Source: Desulfosporosinus sp.
Lineage (GTDB): Bacteria > Bacillota > Desulfitobacteriia > Desulfitobacteriales > Desulfitobacteriaceae
Reading direction: 5' to 3'
DNA: 64,000 bases
Assembly (NCBI GenBank): GCA_031292055.1
Contig: JARLHV010000094.1
Coordinates: 1-64,000, forward strand
In this document: piece by piece, positions 27,798 to 36,918 of the stretch
How the letters are laid out: the number at the start of each line of letters is the position of its first letter
How positions within the stretch are numbered: position 1 is the first letter of the stretch
Made by a program: the position numbers and the translations under genes
The notes under the pieces: model-generated
What the model saw: only the letters and a program-made list of their open reading frames with translations
Told to the model about the DNA's origin: nothing
Databases searched by the model: none

Positions 27798-29128
27798 TGA
27801 CAGTTGTAGTTGACAAGACAAAATGTATTGGTTGTGGAGCCTGTGTGATGGAGTGTTCCCTGGAGGCCCTTGACTTAATCGATGGGTTAGCTGTTGCCGA
27901 TGTAAAAAAATGTAAGGAGCTTGGCAGTTGCCTTAAGGTATGCCCAACAAATGCCCTTTCTTTACTAAACCGTCCCGAGCAACGCCAAGAAAATCTGGCT
28001 CCTGACGCAGGATCTAAATATAATTTTAAAGATACTTTACCAGACTCTGTCCAAGACTACGCTCAAGGCAACGAAAAAAAGACGATTCGTGCACAAGTGA
28101 CGCCTGTCACTGGTGGAGACGGTTGGAGCGGTGTTTGGGTTATTATTGAATACAACAACGGAAAGGTCGCTCCGGTAGCTTGGGAATTGCTCGGTGAAGG
28201 ACGTAAACTGGCCGATGCAATAGGGTGCGGACTTTGTGGAGTGGTCACCGGATATCAAGTCGATGCAGTGATTCCAGAAGCTTTTGCTTATGGGGCGGAG
28301 AAAGTCTATGTCATCGATCATCCTGTACTTAAAGACTACCGCACAGAGCCATACGCGGAAGCAATAACAAGTCTCGTCAGAAAGTATCGACCGGAAATTA
28401 TCTTAATGGGTGCCACATCTATGGGACGAGATGTTTTTCCAGCTGTGGCTACAAAAATGCGAACTGGTTTAACCGCTGACTGTACAGTGCTAGGTATCGA
28501 TCCAGAGACAAAACTTTTACAACAAACCCGTCCTGCTTTTGGCGGAAATATTATGGCGACGATTCTTTGCCGTACGAGCCGCCCGCAAATGTCGACCGTC
28601 CGTCCCAGAGTTATGGAGATGCCAGAGCGTGTCGAGGGACGAACTGGTGATGTAATTCGCGAAGAATTCGGCTTTAACGAAAGTGATTTTCGTACGAAAG
28701 TGCTCGAGTTTATACCCTCCGATGCTAAGAGTGCCTTCTTGGACAAAGCTGAAATTATTGTGGCAGTTGGTCTGGGTATTGGGGCGAAAAGAAACATGGT
28801 CCTTGCGGAAGAATTAGCGGATGTTTTAGGAGCTACTCTGGCTGGGTCACGAGGTGCTGTGGAGGCAGGTTGGCTCACACACGACCAACAAGTCGGACAA
28901 TCCGGAATAACGGTTCGTCCTAAAGTCTATATTTCCATAGGAATTTCCGGTGCGATTCAGCATTTGGTGGGGATGGAAACCTCAGACTTTATTATAGCCA
29001 TTAACAATGATCCGGAAGCTTCAATCTTAAAAGTCGCTAATTATGGTATCGTTGGGGACCTTTTCCAAATCGTGCCTGCGCTGACCGCAGAGTTTAAAAA
29101 ACGCCTTCAGCACGGCGTGGCAAATTAA
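27797..29128 (+). CDS. fixB: electron transfer flavoprotein alpha subunit with N-terminal ferredoxin domain (FixB)
   Basis: A 443-residue ETF alpha subunit that carries an extra N-terminal iron-sulfur domain, as in several anaerobic Firmicutes. The first motif is complete (C10, C13, C16, C20), but the second has C39, C45 and C49 with L42 where a fourth Cys is usual, so one cluster may be missing or be a [3Fe-4S]. The FAD-binding C-terminus has GSRGAVEAGW, QVGQSG and ISGAIQHLVGM. It sits between fixA and fixC with 1-bp overlap and a 12-bp gap. It may feed ferredoxin-level electrons into the flavoprotein. Confidence 0.92.
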   Translation: MTVVVDKTKCIGCGACVMECSLEALDLIDGLAVADVKKCKELGSCLKVCPTNALSLLNRPEQRQENLAPDAGSKYNFKDTLPDSVQDYAQGNEKKTIRAQVTPVTGGDGWSGVWVIIEYNNGKVAPVAWELLGEGRKLADAIGCGLCGVVTGYQVDAVIPEAFAYGAEKVYVIDHPVLKDYRTEPYAEAITSLVRKYRPEIILMGATSMGRDVFPAVATKMRTGLTADCTVLGIDPETKLLQQTRPAFGGNIMATILCRTSRPQMSTVRPRVMEMPERVEGRTGDVIREEFGFNESDFRTKVLEFIPSDAKSAFLDKAEIIVAVGLGIGAKRNMVLAEELADVLGATLAGSRGAVEAGWLTHDQQVGQSGITVRPKVYISIGISGAIQHLVGMETSDFIIAINNDPEASILKVANYGIVGDLFQIVPALTAEFKKRLQHGVAN

Positions 29129-29140
29129 GGAGGGGCAAAC

Positions 29141-30433
29141 ATGGAAAACTTTGATGTGATCATCGTCGGAGGCGGTCCTGCTGGCCTGTCTGCTGCGATC
29201 AGTGCTGCCAATGCAGGTATGAAAACAGTTGTCATTGAACGTGGTGATTATCCTGGGACTAAGAATGTCATGGGTGGTATACTCTATACCAAAGCTACAG
29301 ACATGGTTGTTCCGGAATTTTGGAAAGAAGCGCCTTTGGAACGCCCGATCATTGAGCAACGTATTGCAATGTTAAGTGGTAATGAGGCTATCATGGCGGG
29401 TTATCGTGACCCGGCTTGGGGTGTTGAACCCTATAATGCGCATTCAATTATGCGAGTCAAGTTCGACCGTTGGCTTGCTGAGCAAGCTGAAAAAGCTGGG
29501 GTTATGATTATAACCGAAACTTTAGTAGAAGATCTACTCTATCAAAACAACAATGTTGTCGGGGTCCGTACCGGACGTGCGGAAGGGGATCTAGGTGCCA
29601 AAGTTGTAATCTTAGCTGAAGGTGTCAATAACTTCTTAGCGGTTAAAGCCGGACTGGCTAAACCCTTAAAGCCCGCCTCAGTTGCAGTTACTGTGAAAGA
29701 AATAATTGCCTTACCTAAGGAAAAGATTGAAGATCGTTTCTGCCTCGAAGAAGGCCAAGGGGCCACAATTGAATTGTATGGGGATTCCACTGCAGGGCTG
29801 ATGGGCGTAGGGTTTATCTATACAAATAAAGACTCAATCTCAATCGGAGTTGGAGCAATTCTGGAACCTATGATTCGTAATAATTGGACTCCCAATGATC
29901 TTCTTGAGAATTTAAAAGCAAAGCCTTATGTCAAACGTCTTCTTCAAGGCGGAGAAACAAAGGAATATTTGGCGCATCTAATTCCTGAAGGAGGATATCA
30001 TCAAGTACCGAAACTTCATCGTCAAGGTGTGCTTGTTATCGGGGATACCGCAATGCTTATGAATTCGTTGAACAGAGAAGGTTCTAACTTAGCTATGATA
30101 TCGGGTAAAATTGCTGGTGAAGTTGCAGCTCAATCAATTAAATCCGGCGATGTTAGCGATCAAGCCATGACTGTTTACGAAACTCGTTTAAAGGATTCTT
30201 TCGTGCTTAAAGACCTTCACCATTATCGCCATATGGCTTCGTTCTTTGAAGACAATCCACATTTGTTGAAAGTCTATCCGAAAATGCTTTCTAAGGCTGC
30301 CAAGATGTACCTAACGGCGGATGGGGTACCAAAGAAGGCGCGTCAAAAGGAAATTATCAAAATGGCTTTCGAACATCGCTCTATCGCTGGTTTCGTTAAG
30401 GATATTTATGGGGCATGGAGGGCATTGTTATGA
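29141..30433 (+). CDS. fixC: FAD-dependent ETF:quinone oxidoreductase-like protein (FixC)
   Basis: A 430-residue flavoprotein of the FixC/ETF-QO family. The FAD motif GGGPAGLSAAISAANAG starts at residue 9, the YPGTKNVMGG stretch is near 44, and GDTAMLMNSLNREGSNLAM near 300 is typical. It has no iron-sulfur domain of its own, because FixX supplies it. It likely sits at the membrane and passes electrons to menaquinone. Its stop overlaps the fixX start as ATGA, so translation is coupled. No nitrogenase genes are present, so the complex probably serves general redox balancing. Confidence 0.93.
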   Translation: MENFDVIIVGGGPAGLSAAISAANAGMKTVVIERGDYPGTKNVMGGILYTKATDMVVPEFWKEAPLERPIIEQRIAMLSGNEAIMAGYRDPAWGVEPYNAHSIMRVKFDRWLAEQAEKAGVMIITETLVEDLLYQNNNVVGVRTGRAEGDLGAKVVILAEGVNNFLAVKAGLAKPLKPASVAVTVKEIIALPKEKIEDRFCLEEGQGATIELYGDSTAGLMGVGFIYTNKDSISIGVGAILEPMIRNNWTPNDLLENLKAKPYVKRLLQGGETKEYLAHLIPEGGYHQVPKLHRQGVLVIGDTAMLMNSLNREGSNLAMISGKIAGEVAAQSIKSGDVSDQAMTVYETRLKDSFVLKDLHHYRHMASFFEDNPHLLKVYPKMLSKAAKMYLTADGVPKKARQKEIIKMAFEHRSIAGFVKDIYGAWRALL

Positions 30434-30711
30434 AATTAGATGATAAACTTTTTTTGGTACGCTTTAATACTGATAAGTTAAATCACATTAAGATTATTGA
30501 TCCTAATGTTTGCTTGAAACAGTGTCAGGATAAACCCTGTACACGTTTTTGTCCAGCCCATGTTTATGATTGGGACGAAGAAGAAAAACGCATCTCCGTT
30601 GGGTATGAAGGATGTCTAGAGTGTGGTACATGTCTTATAGGTTGTCCGTTTGGTAACATTGATTGGAAGTACCCTCGAGGTGGATTTGGGGTTTCGTGGA
30701 AAAACGGTTAA
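30430..30711 (+). CDS. fixX: ferredoxin-like protein FixX
   Basis: A 93-residue ferredoxin-like protein that completes the Fix complex. Cysteines are in NVCLKQCQDKPCTRFCP and ECGTCLIGCPFG, the pattern of FixX. ATG 30430 overlaps the fixC stop and sits behind GGAGG at 30417-30421. It ends 33 bp before a terminator, which defines the end of the fixABCX operon. Confidence 0.92.
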   Translation: MKLDDKLFLVRFNTDKLNHIKIIDPNVCLKQCQDKPCTRFCPAHVYDWDEEEKRISVGYEGCLECGTCLIGCPFGNIDWKYPRGGFGVSWKNG

Positions 30712-30744
30712 CGTTGAGCACAACTCTAGAAACGCAACAAAGGG

Positions 30745-30794
30745 GCAAAGAGCAAGGAGGCCTTCAAGGCTACCAATGCTCTTTGCTTTTTGTT
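30745..30794 (+). terminator. intrinsic terminator of fixABCX
   Basis: GCAAAGAGCA (30745-30754) is inverted at 30777-30786 with further pairing (AGGCCTT/AAGGCT) inside, followed by TTTTT. Confidence 0.85.
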
Positions 30795-30840
30795 GTACTA
30801 TAGAATATAAACATTCGGCTTTAGGGTGTGTAAAGTTCCT

Positions 30841-30870
30841 TTGACAGTCACATACTTAATTATGTAGAAT
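30841..30870 (+). promoter_or_regulatory. promoter of the lar cluster
   Basis: Consensus TTGACA (30841-30846), an 18-bp spacer and TAGAAT (30865-30870) precede larE at 30898. Confidence 0.65.
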
Positions 30871-30897
30871 GGAGAAGAAGGAAGGGATCAGGCGATC

Positions 30898-31743
30898 ATG
30901 GTTAATAGGGTACAAGAAGAAGTCTCTGAAGAAGAAGTCTCTGAAAAAGAAGCGCAACTTATTAAACGGATAAAATCCTTCAACAAAGTCTTGGTGGCCT
31001 TTTCCGGTGGAGTGGATTCTACATATCTTTTGGCTGTCGCTCATCAAACCTTAGGGAAGAATTGCAAAGCAGTTTTTGCGCGCGGCCCGATGATGTCTTC
31101 ACAAGAAGAAAGAGAAGCGCTAGCTCTAGTGGAACATTATGATTTTCCGCTAGAAGTGATCAACTTTGATGCCTTAGCCATAGACAAGTTTCGAGAAAAT
31201 CCACCGAATCGTTGTTATTTTTGCAAAAAGAAATTATTTGAGTCGTTTTTAGATTTAAGCCAACGATCTGAGCACTTTACAGTTATTGAGGGTACCAATG
31301 CTTCGGACACTCAAGATTATCGTCCCGGGCGGATAGCCCTTCAAGAGTTGGGCATTATCAGCCCGCTTTTGGAAGTGGGTCTTACTAAAGCAGAAATTCG
31401 TGTTTTATCGAGGCGTCGGGGTTTACCGACCTGGAATAAACCTTCGATGGCTTGTCTTGCCTCGCGAGTACCTTATGGAGATTCGATCACAGCAGAACTA
31501 CTGCAATGTATTGCTCAGGCTGAAGCCATACTTCACCAGAGAGGCTACTCAGAATGCCGGGTTAGGGTACATGGTGAGATTGCTCGTATCGAGATTCCCC
31601 AAGTCGATTTTTCTAAATTTTTCCAACAATATCTAGAAATTATCGTTCCCTTACAAGCGTTGGGTTTTCGATTTGTCACCTTAGACTTGATGGGATTATG
31701 TTCGGGAAGCCTAAACCCCAGTCAACAGGAGGTTTTAGTATGA
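30898..31743 (+). CDS. larE: pyridinium-biscarboxylate sulfurtransferase LarE
   Basis: A 281-residue PP-loop protein that adds sulfur to make the nickel-pincer cofactor of lactate racemase-type enzymes. The PP-loop SGGVDS is at 36-41. Three cysteines, C106 and C109 in RCYFC and C186 in MACLASR, match the LarE type that uses a [4Fe-4S] cluster and recycles the sulfur, rather than the sacrificial single-Cys type. The N-terminus has a short tandem EEVSEEEVSE. The start is ATG 30898 behind GAAGGAAGGG. Its stop overlaps larB as ATGA. Confidence 0.92.
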   Translation: MVNRVQEEVSEEEVSEKEAQLIKRIKSFNKVLVAFSGGVDSTYLLAVAHQTLGKNCKAVFARGPMMSSQEEREALALVEHYDFPLEVINFDALAIDKFRENPPNRCYFCKKKLFESFLDLSQRSEHFTVIEGTNASDTQDYRPGRIALQELGIISPLLEVGLTKAEIRVLSRRRGLPTWNKPSMACLASRVPYGDSITAELLQCIAQAEAILHQRGYSECRVRVHGEIARIEIPQVDFSKFFQQYLEIIVPLQALGFRFVTLDLMGLCSGSLNPSQQEVLV

Positions 31744-32501
31744 ATGAAGAGACCATAAAAGCTTTGCTTGAATCCGTGCAGCAGGGTTCATGTTCGCCGG
31801 ATGAAGCATTACTTCAATTAAAAGATCTTCCCTATGAAGATTTAGGATTTGCGCGTTTAGATCATCACCGTGCGCTGCGCACTGGTCAATCAGAAGTTAT
31901 TTTTTGCCAGGGTAAGCAAACAGAGCATATTATTACCATTTTAACTCACTTGAGCGCTAAGGCTCAAAATGTGTTGGCAACCCGACTTGAGCCAGCAAAG
32001 GCAGAAGAGATCTTACCTCATTTTCCTGATGCTCTATATGATTCTCAGGCTCGCTGTTTACTCCTTCGCCCTTTGGCTGAGCCTACCATTGCAGGCAAGA
32101 TTCTTATAATGACGGCTGGGACTGCCGATCTGCCTGTGGCCCAGGAAGCTTGGTTAACGGCTCGCTATATGGGACACGAGGTGGAGACGCTTTTTGACGT
32201 CGGAGTAGCTGGTATACACCGTTTGCTTGGTCAGCGGGAGCTTATGGATCGTGCCGAAGTGCTTATTGTTGTTGCAGGAATGGAAGGTGCCTTAGCCAGC
32301 GTTGTCGGAGGATTAGTCGAACAACCGGTTATCGCAGTACCGACCAGTGTGGGCTATGGTGCTCATTTTCAAGGTCTGGCTGCCTTACTCAGCATGTTAA
32401 ACAGTTGTGCCTCGGGGATCGGAGTCGTAAACATTGATAACGGCTTTGGGGCAGCATCGTTAGCCTCGGCGATTGTACGTCGTATTACGAGAGATAAATA
32501 G
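31740..32501 (+). CDS. larB: nickel-pincer cofactor biosynthesis protein LarB
   Basis: A 253-residue carboxylase/hydrolase that acts on nicotinic acid adenine dinucleotide, the first step of nickel-pincer cofactor synthesis. The C-terminal half is PurE-like, with MTAGTADLPVAQEAWLTARYMG and VVAGMEGALASVVGGL in the family positions. I start it at ATG 31740, which overlaps the larE stop and follows AGGAGG; the longer frame from 31698 overlaps larE coding sequence and has no better signal. LarE and LarC flank it. Confidence 0.93.
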   Translation: MNEETIKALLESVQQGSCSPDEALLQLKDLPYEDLGFARLDHHRALRTGQSEVIFCQGKQTEHIITILTHLSAKAQNVLATRLEPAKAEEILPHFPDALYDSQARCLLLRPLAEPTIAGKILIMTAGTADLPVAQEAWLTARYMGHEVETLFDVGVAGIHRLLGQRELMDRAEVLIVVAGMEGALASVVGGLVEQPVIAVPTSVGYGAHFQGLAALLSMLNSCASGIGVVNIDNGFGAASLASAIVRRITRDK

Positions 32502-32515
32502 GGAGGAATAGTCAT

Positions 32516-33253
32516 TTGGGAGTTTTATATTGGGATACGTTTGCTGGTATCAGCGGCGATATGGCGCTCGGATCATTGATCGCTTTAGGTGCTGATCCGG
32601 AGATAATTGTAAGTCAACTCCACTCCATCGGTTTAACCGAATTTGTGCTGGATGTGCGTTCGCGCCAAGTTCATGGCATTCAAGCGACAGATATTGATGT
32701 TGTCATTCCGGAAAAAAACCAGGACAACGCACATCCTCATAAGCATCATAATCGTCATCTTCCGGATATTCAAAAAATGATTCTTAGTGGGACTTTGTCC
32801 GAACGCTCTCAAAAGAACGCCCTTCTAGTTTTTAATGTATTGGCCGAGGCAGAGGCCCATGTTCATGGGATGACTCTTGACCAAGTTCATTTTCACGAAG
32901 TGGGTGCCGTGGATTCCCTGGTTGATATTGTCGGAACCTGTATTGCCTTGGACCAGTTAGATATCGATTCAATTCAGGTTTCCACGTTGCCATGGTCATC
33001 TGGTTTTGTGCATTGTGCCCATGGACTATTGCCGTTACCCGCTCCAGCAACACTGATGCTTTTGCAGGGCTATAAATTTCGTGAGTCAGGAGTCACGGGC
33101 GAACTTATTACCCCTACTGGTGCTGCTCTCATTCGTGCCTTAGCCCAGCAATCAGCTTTTCCGGAGATGACGTTGCTCAAGGTTGGGTATGGGTCCGGAA
33201 AAAATGATTATGGCATTCCGAGTTTATTGCGAGGGGTTTTAGGGGAGATTTAA
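32516..33253 (+). CDS. larC: LarC nickel-insertion protein, N-terminal (LarC1) part only
   Basis: A 245-residue LarC1-type domain, beginning YWDTFAGISGDM and containing the His-rich region NAHPHKHHNRH and the HFHEVGAVDSLVDIVG motif. Full-length LarC proteins have about 400 residues because a C-terminal LarC2 domain follows, and Lactobacillus joins the two by a ribosomal frameshift. Here the frame ends at TAA after GVLGEI, and the rhomboid gene starts 18 bp on, so there is no room for LarC2. The start is TTG 32516 behind GGGAGG. LarC2 may be encoded elsewhere, or the gene may be truncated. Confidence 0.88.
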   Translation: MGVLYWDTFAGISGDMALGSLIALGADPEIIVSQLHSIGLTEFVLDVRSRQVHGIQATDIDVVIPEKNQDNAHPHKHHNRHLPDIQKMILSGTLSERSQKNALLVFNVLAEAEAHVHGMTLDQVHFHEVGAVDSLVDIVGTCIALDQLDIDSIQVSTLPWSSGFVHCAHGLLPLPAPATLMLLQGYKFRESGVTGELITPTGAALIRALAQQSAFPEMTLLKVGYGSGKNDYGIPSLLRGVLGEI

Positions 33254-33271
33254 AGCAGAGGCGATGATAAT

Positions 33272-34237
33272 ATGTTTGAACAAATTATTAATAACCTCAG
33301 ACAAACTGGCTGGACGCTTGTTACATTAAAAGGAAACTGGATTTGCGCTACGCACGAGTCGCTAAAACGGGGAATTTTATTTGGTAACTTTAGTGAACTC
33401 CCCCAAGAATTCAAACCTTGGCTTGGTGATTTTATTACTATTTCACAGTGGGATGTTATTGTTTTTTGTCCCGAAGGGATTGATTCGGCACGCTTGAGGC
33501 AACATCGTTTCTCTGGTCTCCAGCTTTGGTACTGGGACACACATCAGGGCAACCTATTTCCGTTTCCACCGACTAAAGATCAGAGGATTCCCCGTTGGTT
33601 AAAGCAGATTGCCAGCGGAGAGGCTGGTTTGCTGGGGACAGAATCCCCAGCAAGAATAACTTTTAAACCCTATTTCACATATACTCTTATAGGCATGAAC
33701 TTAGTTTATTTTCTACTGATGGTTTTTGCCGGACTACATCTGTTTCCAAATCCTACTGAAGGATCCATCGACCAACGTGTCCTTATCGAATTTGGCGCTA
33801 AAGTTAATACCTTGATTCAAGCGGGTGAAGTTTGGCGTTTACTAACAAGTACCTTTATACATATTGGTATTATCCACCTCACCTTTAACCTCTATGCTTT
33901 GTGGGCTTTAGGTCCATTAACCGAAGAGAGTTTCGGGCATCGACAGTTTTTAATGATTTATTTCTTCAGCGGGCTTGGCGGGTCTATAGCCAGTTTCTTA
34001 TTTACTTCAGCCCTTTCCGCAGGGGCATCTGGGGCAATTTTTGGACTCTTGGGGGCGTTACTATTTTATAGTTACAAACGGCCTCACCTTTGGAAATCTG
34101 GCTTAGGGATGAATCTTATTATTATTATTGTGGTAAATATCGGATTCGGCCTCAGCCAACCGGGCATCGATAACTATGCTCATATGGGTGGACTTTTTAC
34201 AGGAACACTAACTAGTGTTCTCTTAGCAAAGAAATAG
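33272..34237 (+). CDS. rhomboid-family intramembrane serine protease
   Basis: A 321-residue protein. The first 130 residues are a soluble N-terminal domain. About six membrane segments follow with the rhomboid motifs: HIGIIHLTFNLYALW (active-site region near 195), the catalytic Ser S253 in GASGAIFG, and His H304 in YAHMGGLF. The protease cleaves membrane proteins within the bilayer. It lies 18 bp after the truncated larC and may be co-transcribed with it, but a functional link to the nickel-pincer pathway is not evident. Confidence 0.88.
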   Translation: MFEQIINNLRQTGWTLVTLKGNWICATHESLKRGILFGNFSELPQEFKPWLGDFITISQWDVIVFCPEGIDSARLRQHRFSGLQLWYWDTHQGNLFPFPPTKDQRIPRWLKQIASGEAGLLGTESPARITFKPYFTYTLIGMNLVYFLLMVFAGLHLFPNPTEGSIDQRVLIEFGAKVNTLIQAGEVWRLLTSTFIHIGIIHLTFNLYALWALGPLTEESFGHRQFLMIYFFSGLGGSIASFLFTSALSAGASGAIFGLLGALLFYSYKRPHLWKSGLGMNLIIIIVVNIGFGLSQPGIDNYAHMGGLFTGTLTSVLLAKK

Positions 34238-34283
34238 CGTTGCCTAAGGCAGTCTTTACAGAGTCATTAGGCAAAACGCTATT
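34233..34283 (+). terminator. hairpin at the end of the rhomboid gene
   Basis: AATAGCGTTGCCTAA (34233-34247) pairs with TTAGGCAAAACGCTATT (34267-34283), with a 2-base bulge. The stop codon of the rhomboid gene lies inside the left arm. No T-tract follows. Confidence 0.5.
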
Positions 34284-34355
34284 GTACCAAAGTTTCATAA
34301 TAATACCTCTTTTGCGAAGGCATATTTTTACCCACTTTAAGGACAAAATATAATC

Positions 34356-34421
34356 AAGAGCTTACGGTTTCATAGCGAGGTGGCTTTTAAGCTATCGATA
34401 GTTACGAAACCGTCAGCTCTT
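34356..34421. other. nested three-stem hairpin in intergenic DNA
   Basis: AAGAGCT (34356-34362) pairs with AGCTCTT (34415-34421), CGGTTTC (34365-34371) with GAAACCG (34406-34412), and ATAGC (34372-34376) with GCTAT (34391-34395). Nothing codes here. It could be a structured RNA, a terminator or a remnant repeat. Confidence 0.45.
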
Positions 34422-34500
34422 ATTAGTTTAACAAATTATCTGGGCATTTAACCGGCACCATTACGAATGAAAATGGTGTCGAGGAGAAGAAACGCTATGG

Positions 34501-34668
34501 TTAAGTATTCGTTTGTTGTGCTGTGCGATGTATCTCGATAAAAAATTCGCTAACTTCTTGGGGGGTTGGAATATGTTGATCGACGTGGCCCAACTCTTTA
34601 GTAACGACTGCAAAAGTATTTAACCAAGCCAACGTAATTCGAGTGGCAATCTCTTGAGGGCTATTCAT
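34501..34668 (-). CDS. small hypothetical protein, 55 residues
   Basis: An unrecognised small gene on the minus strand: ATG at 34668, AAAGGAG upstream (CTCCTTT on the plus strand near 34679) at good spacing, and TAA at 34501-34503. The product begins MNSPQEIATRITLAWLNTF and continues with a mixed, soluble composition that includes HIPTPQEVSEFFIEIH, looking like a helical protein. It is divergent from the PBP gene. Codon use and the clean ribosome binding site support a real gene. Confidence 0.6.
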   Translation of the reverse strand: MNSPQEIATRITLAWLNTFAVVTKELGHVDQHIPTPQEVSEFFIEIHRTAQQTNT

Positions 34669-34825
34669 AGCCTTTAATCTCCTTTCGCGAAGTTTATTAT
34701 TATTGTATGCTTAACTAGCGCAAATCGTGCCAATCAGGCTTTATTCACCTCTAACCCTCATTAAAAATGACTAGAAAGAATTCCATTAAATGCTATAATG
34801 GAAAAAGGAGAAAAGAGGGGACGCG

Positions 34826-36844
34826 TTGAAAAAAAGAAGTAAAGATTATAGCTATTACTTTTCGCGTGATCGGTGGGTCTATGTTGGTTTAGCTTTAGCA
34901 ATTCTTCTTGTATTCGGAAGACTTATTACACTTCAAGTTGTTCAAGCTTCCGACTTAAAAGCCAAAGGGATTCAGCGTCGGACGACGGATCAAAGCTTGC
35001 GGCCGGAAAGAGGCACGATCCTTGATGCGCAAGGCAATGTCTTAGCACAAAGTATTCCGGTTAAAGAAATTTATGCGGATCCTGAAATGTTGGCTGATCA
35101 AATCTCTAAAAAACAATTTAAAAGTACAAAAGAAGATGTTGCTAAGGAGCTCGGAAGCATCTTAGGCATAGATAGCCAGACTATTCAAGATAAACTTAAT
35201 AAGAGTTTAGCTTGGATCAGCCTGGCACATCAAGTGGATATTCATAAAGCTGATCAAATTATGGCATTAAAAATCCCAGGAGTCGGCACAAATGAAGAAG
35301 AAAAACGCATCTACCCTATGGGACAATTAGCTGCTTCAGCACTTGGAATCGTGAATCTCGCCGGTCATGGAGTGGAGGGGATTGAGTCTTATTATGATAA
35401 AGCGTTGTTTGGTAAGCCTGGTTTTCAGTCTCAGGAACAAGATACTCGAGCACACTCTATCTTGGATGCCCTTCAACAAAGTAATCCTCCAAGCCCTGGA
35501 AACTCCATCACTTTGACCTTGGATTCAACGATTCAATATTTTGTTGAACAACAACTGGATGCTTTACAACAAGTCACCCAAGCCAATAGCGTAACGATTT
35601 TAGCCATGGATCCGATGACAGGACGTGTTTTGGGCATGGGCTCTCGTCCCACATTTGATCCTACGGATTACTCTAAAGCAACATCAGATGTTCGTCGCAA
35701 CCTAGCGATTGGCATGTCTTATGAACCAGGATCAACCTTCAAGATAGTTACCGGATCAGCTGCTTTAGAGGAGGGGGTAATCCGCCCAGAGGATACCTTT
35801 GCTGATCCCGGCTACCTACGAGTTGCCCCTCGTTACATTACAAACTGGGATTCTGACCAAAAACCACATGGTAACCCGACGTTTACACAAGGGATGCAGT
35901 TGTCTTCGAATGTTGTATTGGCTCAAGTTGGTATGAAGTTGGGGTTGAGTTCTTTTTACACGTATTTAAAAGCGTTTGGTTTTGGTTCCAAAACAGGTAT
36001 TGACATTGCGGGTGAAGAAAGTGGATTAATCCTTCCCCAAGACAAAGTCCGAGAGGCTGATCTCGCGACCATGGCGTTTGGCCAAGTTAATTCTGTTACC
36101 CCGATCCAGTTATTATCGGCCATTTCTGCGGTTGCCAATGGGGGGACGCTTTATCGCCCTTATATCGTTGCTAAAATTACAACGCCTGATGGTCAACTCG
36201 TTCAACAACAAAAGCCGACCCCTGTCCGCCAGGTTATATCTAAAGCGACTGCTTCACAAATGACAAATGTCCTTGAACAAGTTGTTTCAGGGGGGACAGG
36301 ACATCTGGCGCAAATCCCAGGCATTAATGTTGCGGGCAAGACGGGAACTGCTCAGAAAGTAGACCCTAAGACTGGGGCTTATTCAACGACCGACTTTATC
36401 GCCTCATTCACGGCTTTCGCTCCTGCCGAAGACCCTAAAATTGCGGTGTTAGTTATTATCGATACGCCAAAATCTGCTCAAGGGCATCAAGGAGGAACTC
36501 TCGGAGGACCACCAGCTAAAGCTATTATTGAAGGAACGTTACAATACTATGGTCTTCCGGTTGCCAAAGACACTCAGAGTACCGTTTCTATTTCTCCCAG
36601 TGATTCAGCGGTTAGACCCTCTCCCAAACCGGTAATCTCGGAACGTACACCCGTAGGAAGAGAAGTTGTTATTCCGGATTTGACAGGTCTGACTATGCGC
36701 CAGGTAGGAGCTATATTGGCAAAATCAGAACTGCACTTTAACTTTACAGGGAGTGGCTTAGTGAATCAACAATCACCCCTAGCTGGAAAAGTCGTGACCA
36801 AGGGCTCAACCATTGATGTCAAGTTTTCTTCTCTACTGCAATAA
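34826..36844 (+). CDS. spoVD: SpoVD/PBP2-type penicillin-binding protein with PASTA domain
   Basis: A 672-residue class B transpeptidase that cross-links peptidoglycan outside the membrane. An N-terminal anchor (about 15-36, VYVGLALAILLVFGRLITLQ) is followed by a dimerisation domain (RRTTDQSLRPERGTIL). The transpeptidase motifs are S303-x2-K306 (PGSTFK), S360-S-N362 and K505-T-G-T. A C-terminal PASTA domain (about 610-672) suggests a sporulation PBP of the SpoVD type, which makes the spore cortex, though a vegetative PBP2 is possible. TTG 34826 starts it behind GGAG; a TATAAT lies at 34794-34799 with a poor -35. It is not in a dcw cluster here. Confidence 0.88.
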   Translation: MKKRSKDYSYYFSRDRWVYVGLALAILLVFGRLITLQVVQASDLKAKGIQRRTTDQSLRPERGTILDAQGNVLAQSIPVKEIYADPEMLADQISKKQFKSTKEDVAKELGSILGIDSQTIQDKLNKSLAWISLAHQVDIHKADQIMALKIPGVGTNEEEKRIYPMGQLAASALGIVNLAGHGVEGIESYYDKALFGKPGFQSQEQDTRAHSILDALQQSNPPSPGNSITLTLDSTIQYFVEQQLDALQQVTQANSVTILAMDPMTGRVLGMGSRPTFDPTDYSKATSDVRRNLAIGMSYEPGSTFKIVTGSAALEEGVIRPEDTFADPGYLRVAPRYITNWDSDQKPHGNPTFTQGMQLSSNVVLAQVGMKLGLSSFYTYLKAFGFGSKTGIDIAGEESGLILPQDKVREADLATMAFGQVNSVTPIQLLSAISAVANGGTLYRPYIVAKITTPDGQLVQQQKPTPVRQVISKATASQMTNVLEQVVSGGTGHLAQIPGINVAGKTGTAQKVDPKTGAYSTTDFIASFTAFAPAEDPKIAVLVIIDTPKSAQGHQGGTLGGPPAKAIIEGTLQYYGLPVAKDTQSTVSISPSDSAVRPSPKPVISERTPVGREVVIPDLTGLTMRQVGAILAKSELHFNFTGSGLVNQQSPLAGKVVTKGSTIDVKFSSLLQ

Positions 36845-36918
36845 TCCCAATTTTATTTTTCAATCTGAGTATGTTAGGATGAGTTGCGAACAATAATGAA
36901 AGCACGGAGGAATGAAAA

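Noticed and set aside
32516..33271. A programmed frameshift that would extend larC into a LarC2 domain.
   Set aside because: The other two frames after the stop are the rhomboid gene and short broken frames, with no LarC2-like sequence, so frameshifting has nothing to join.
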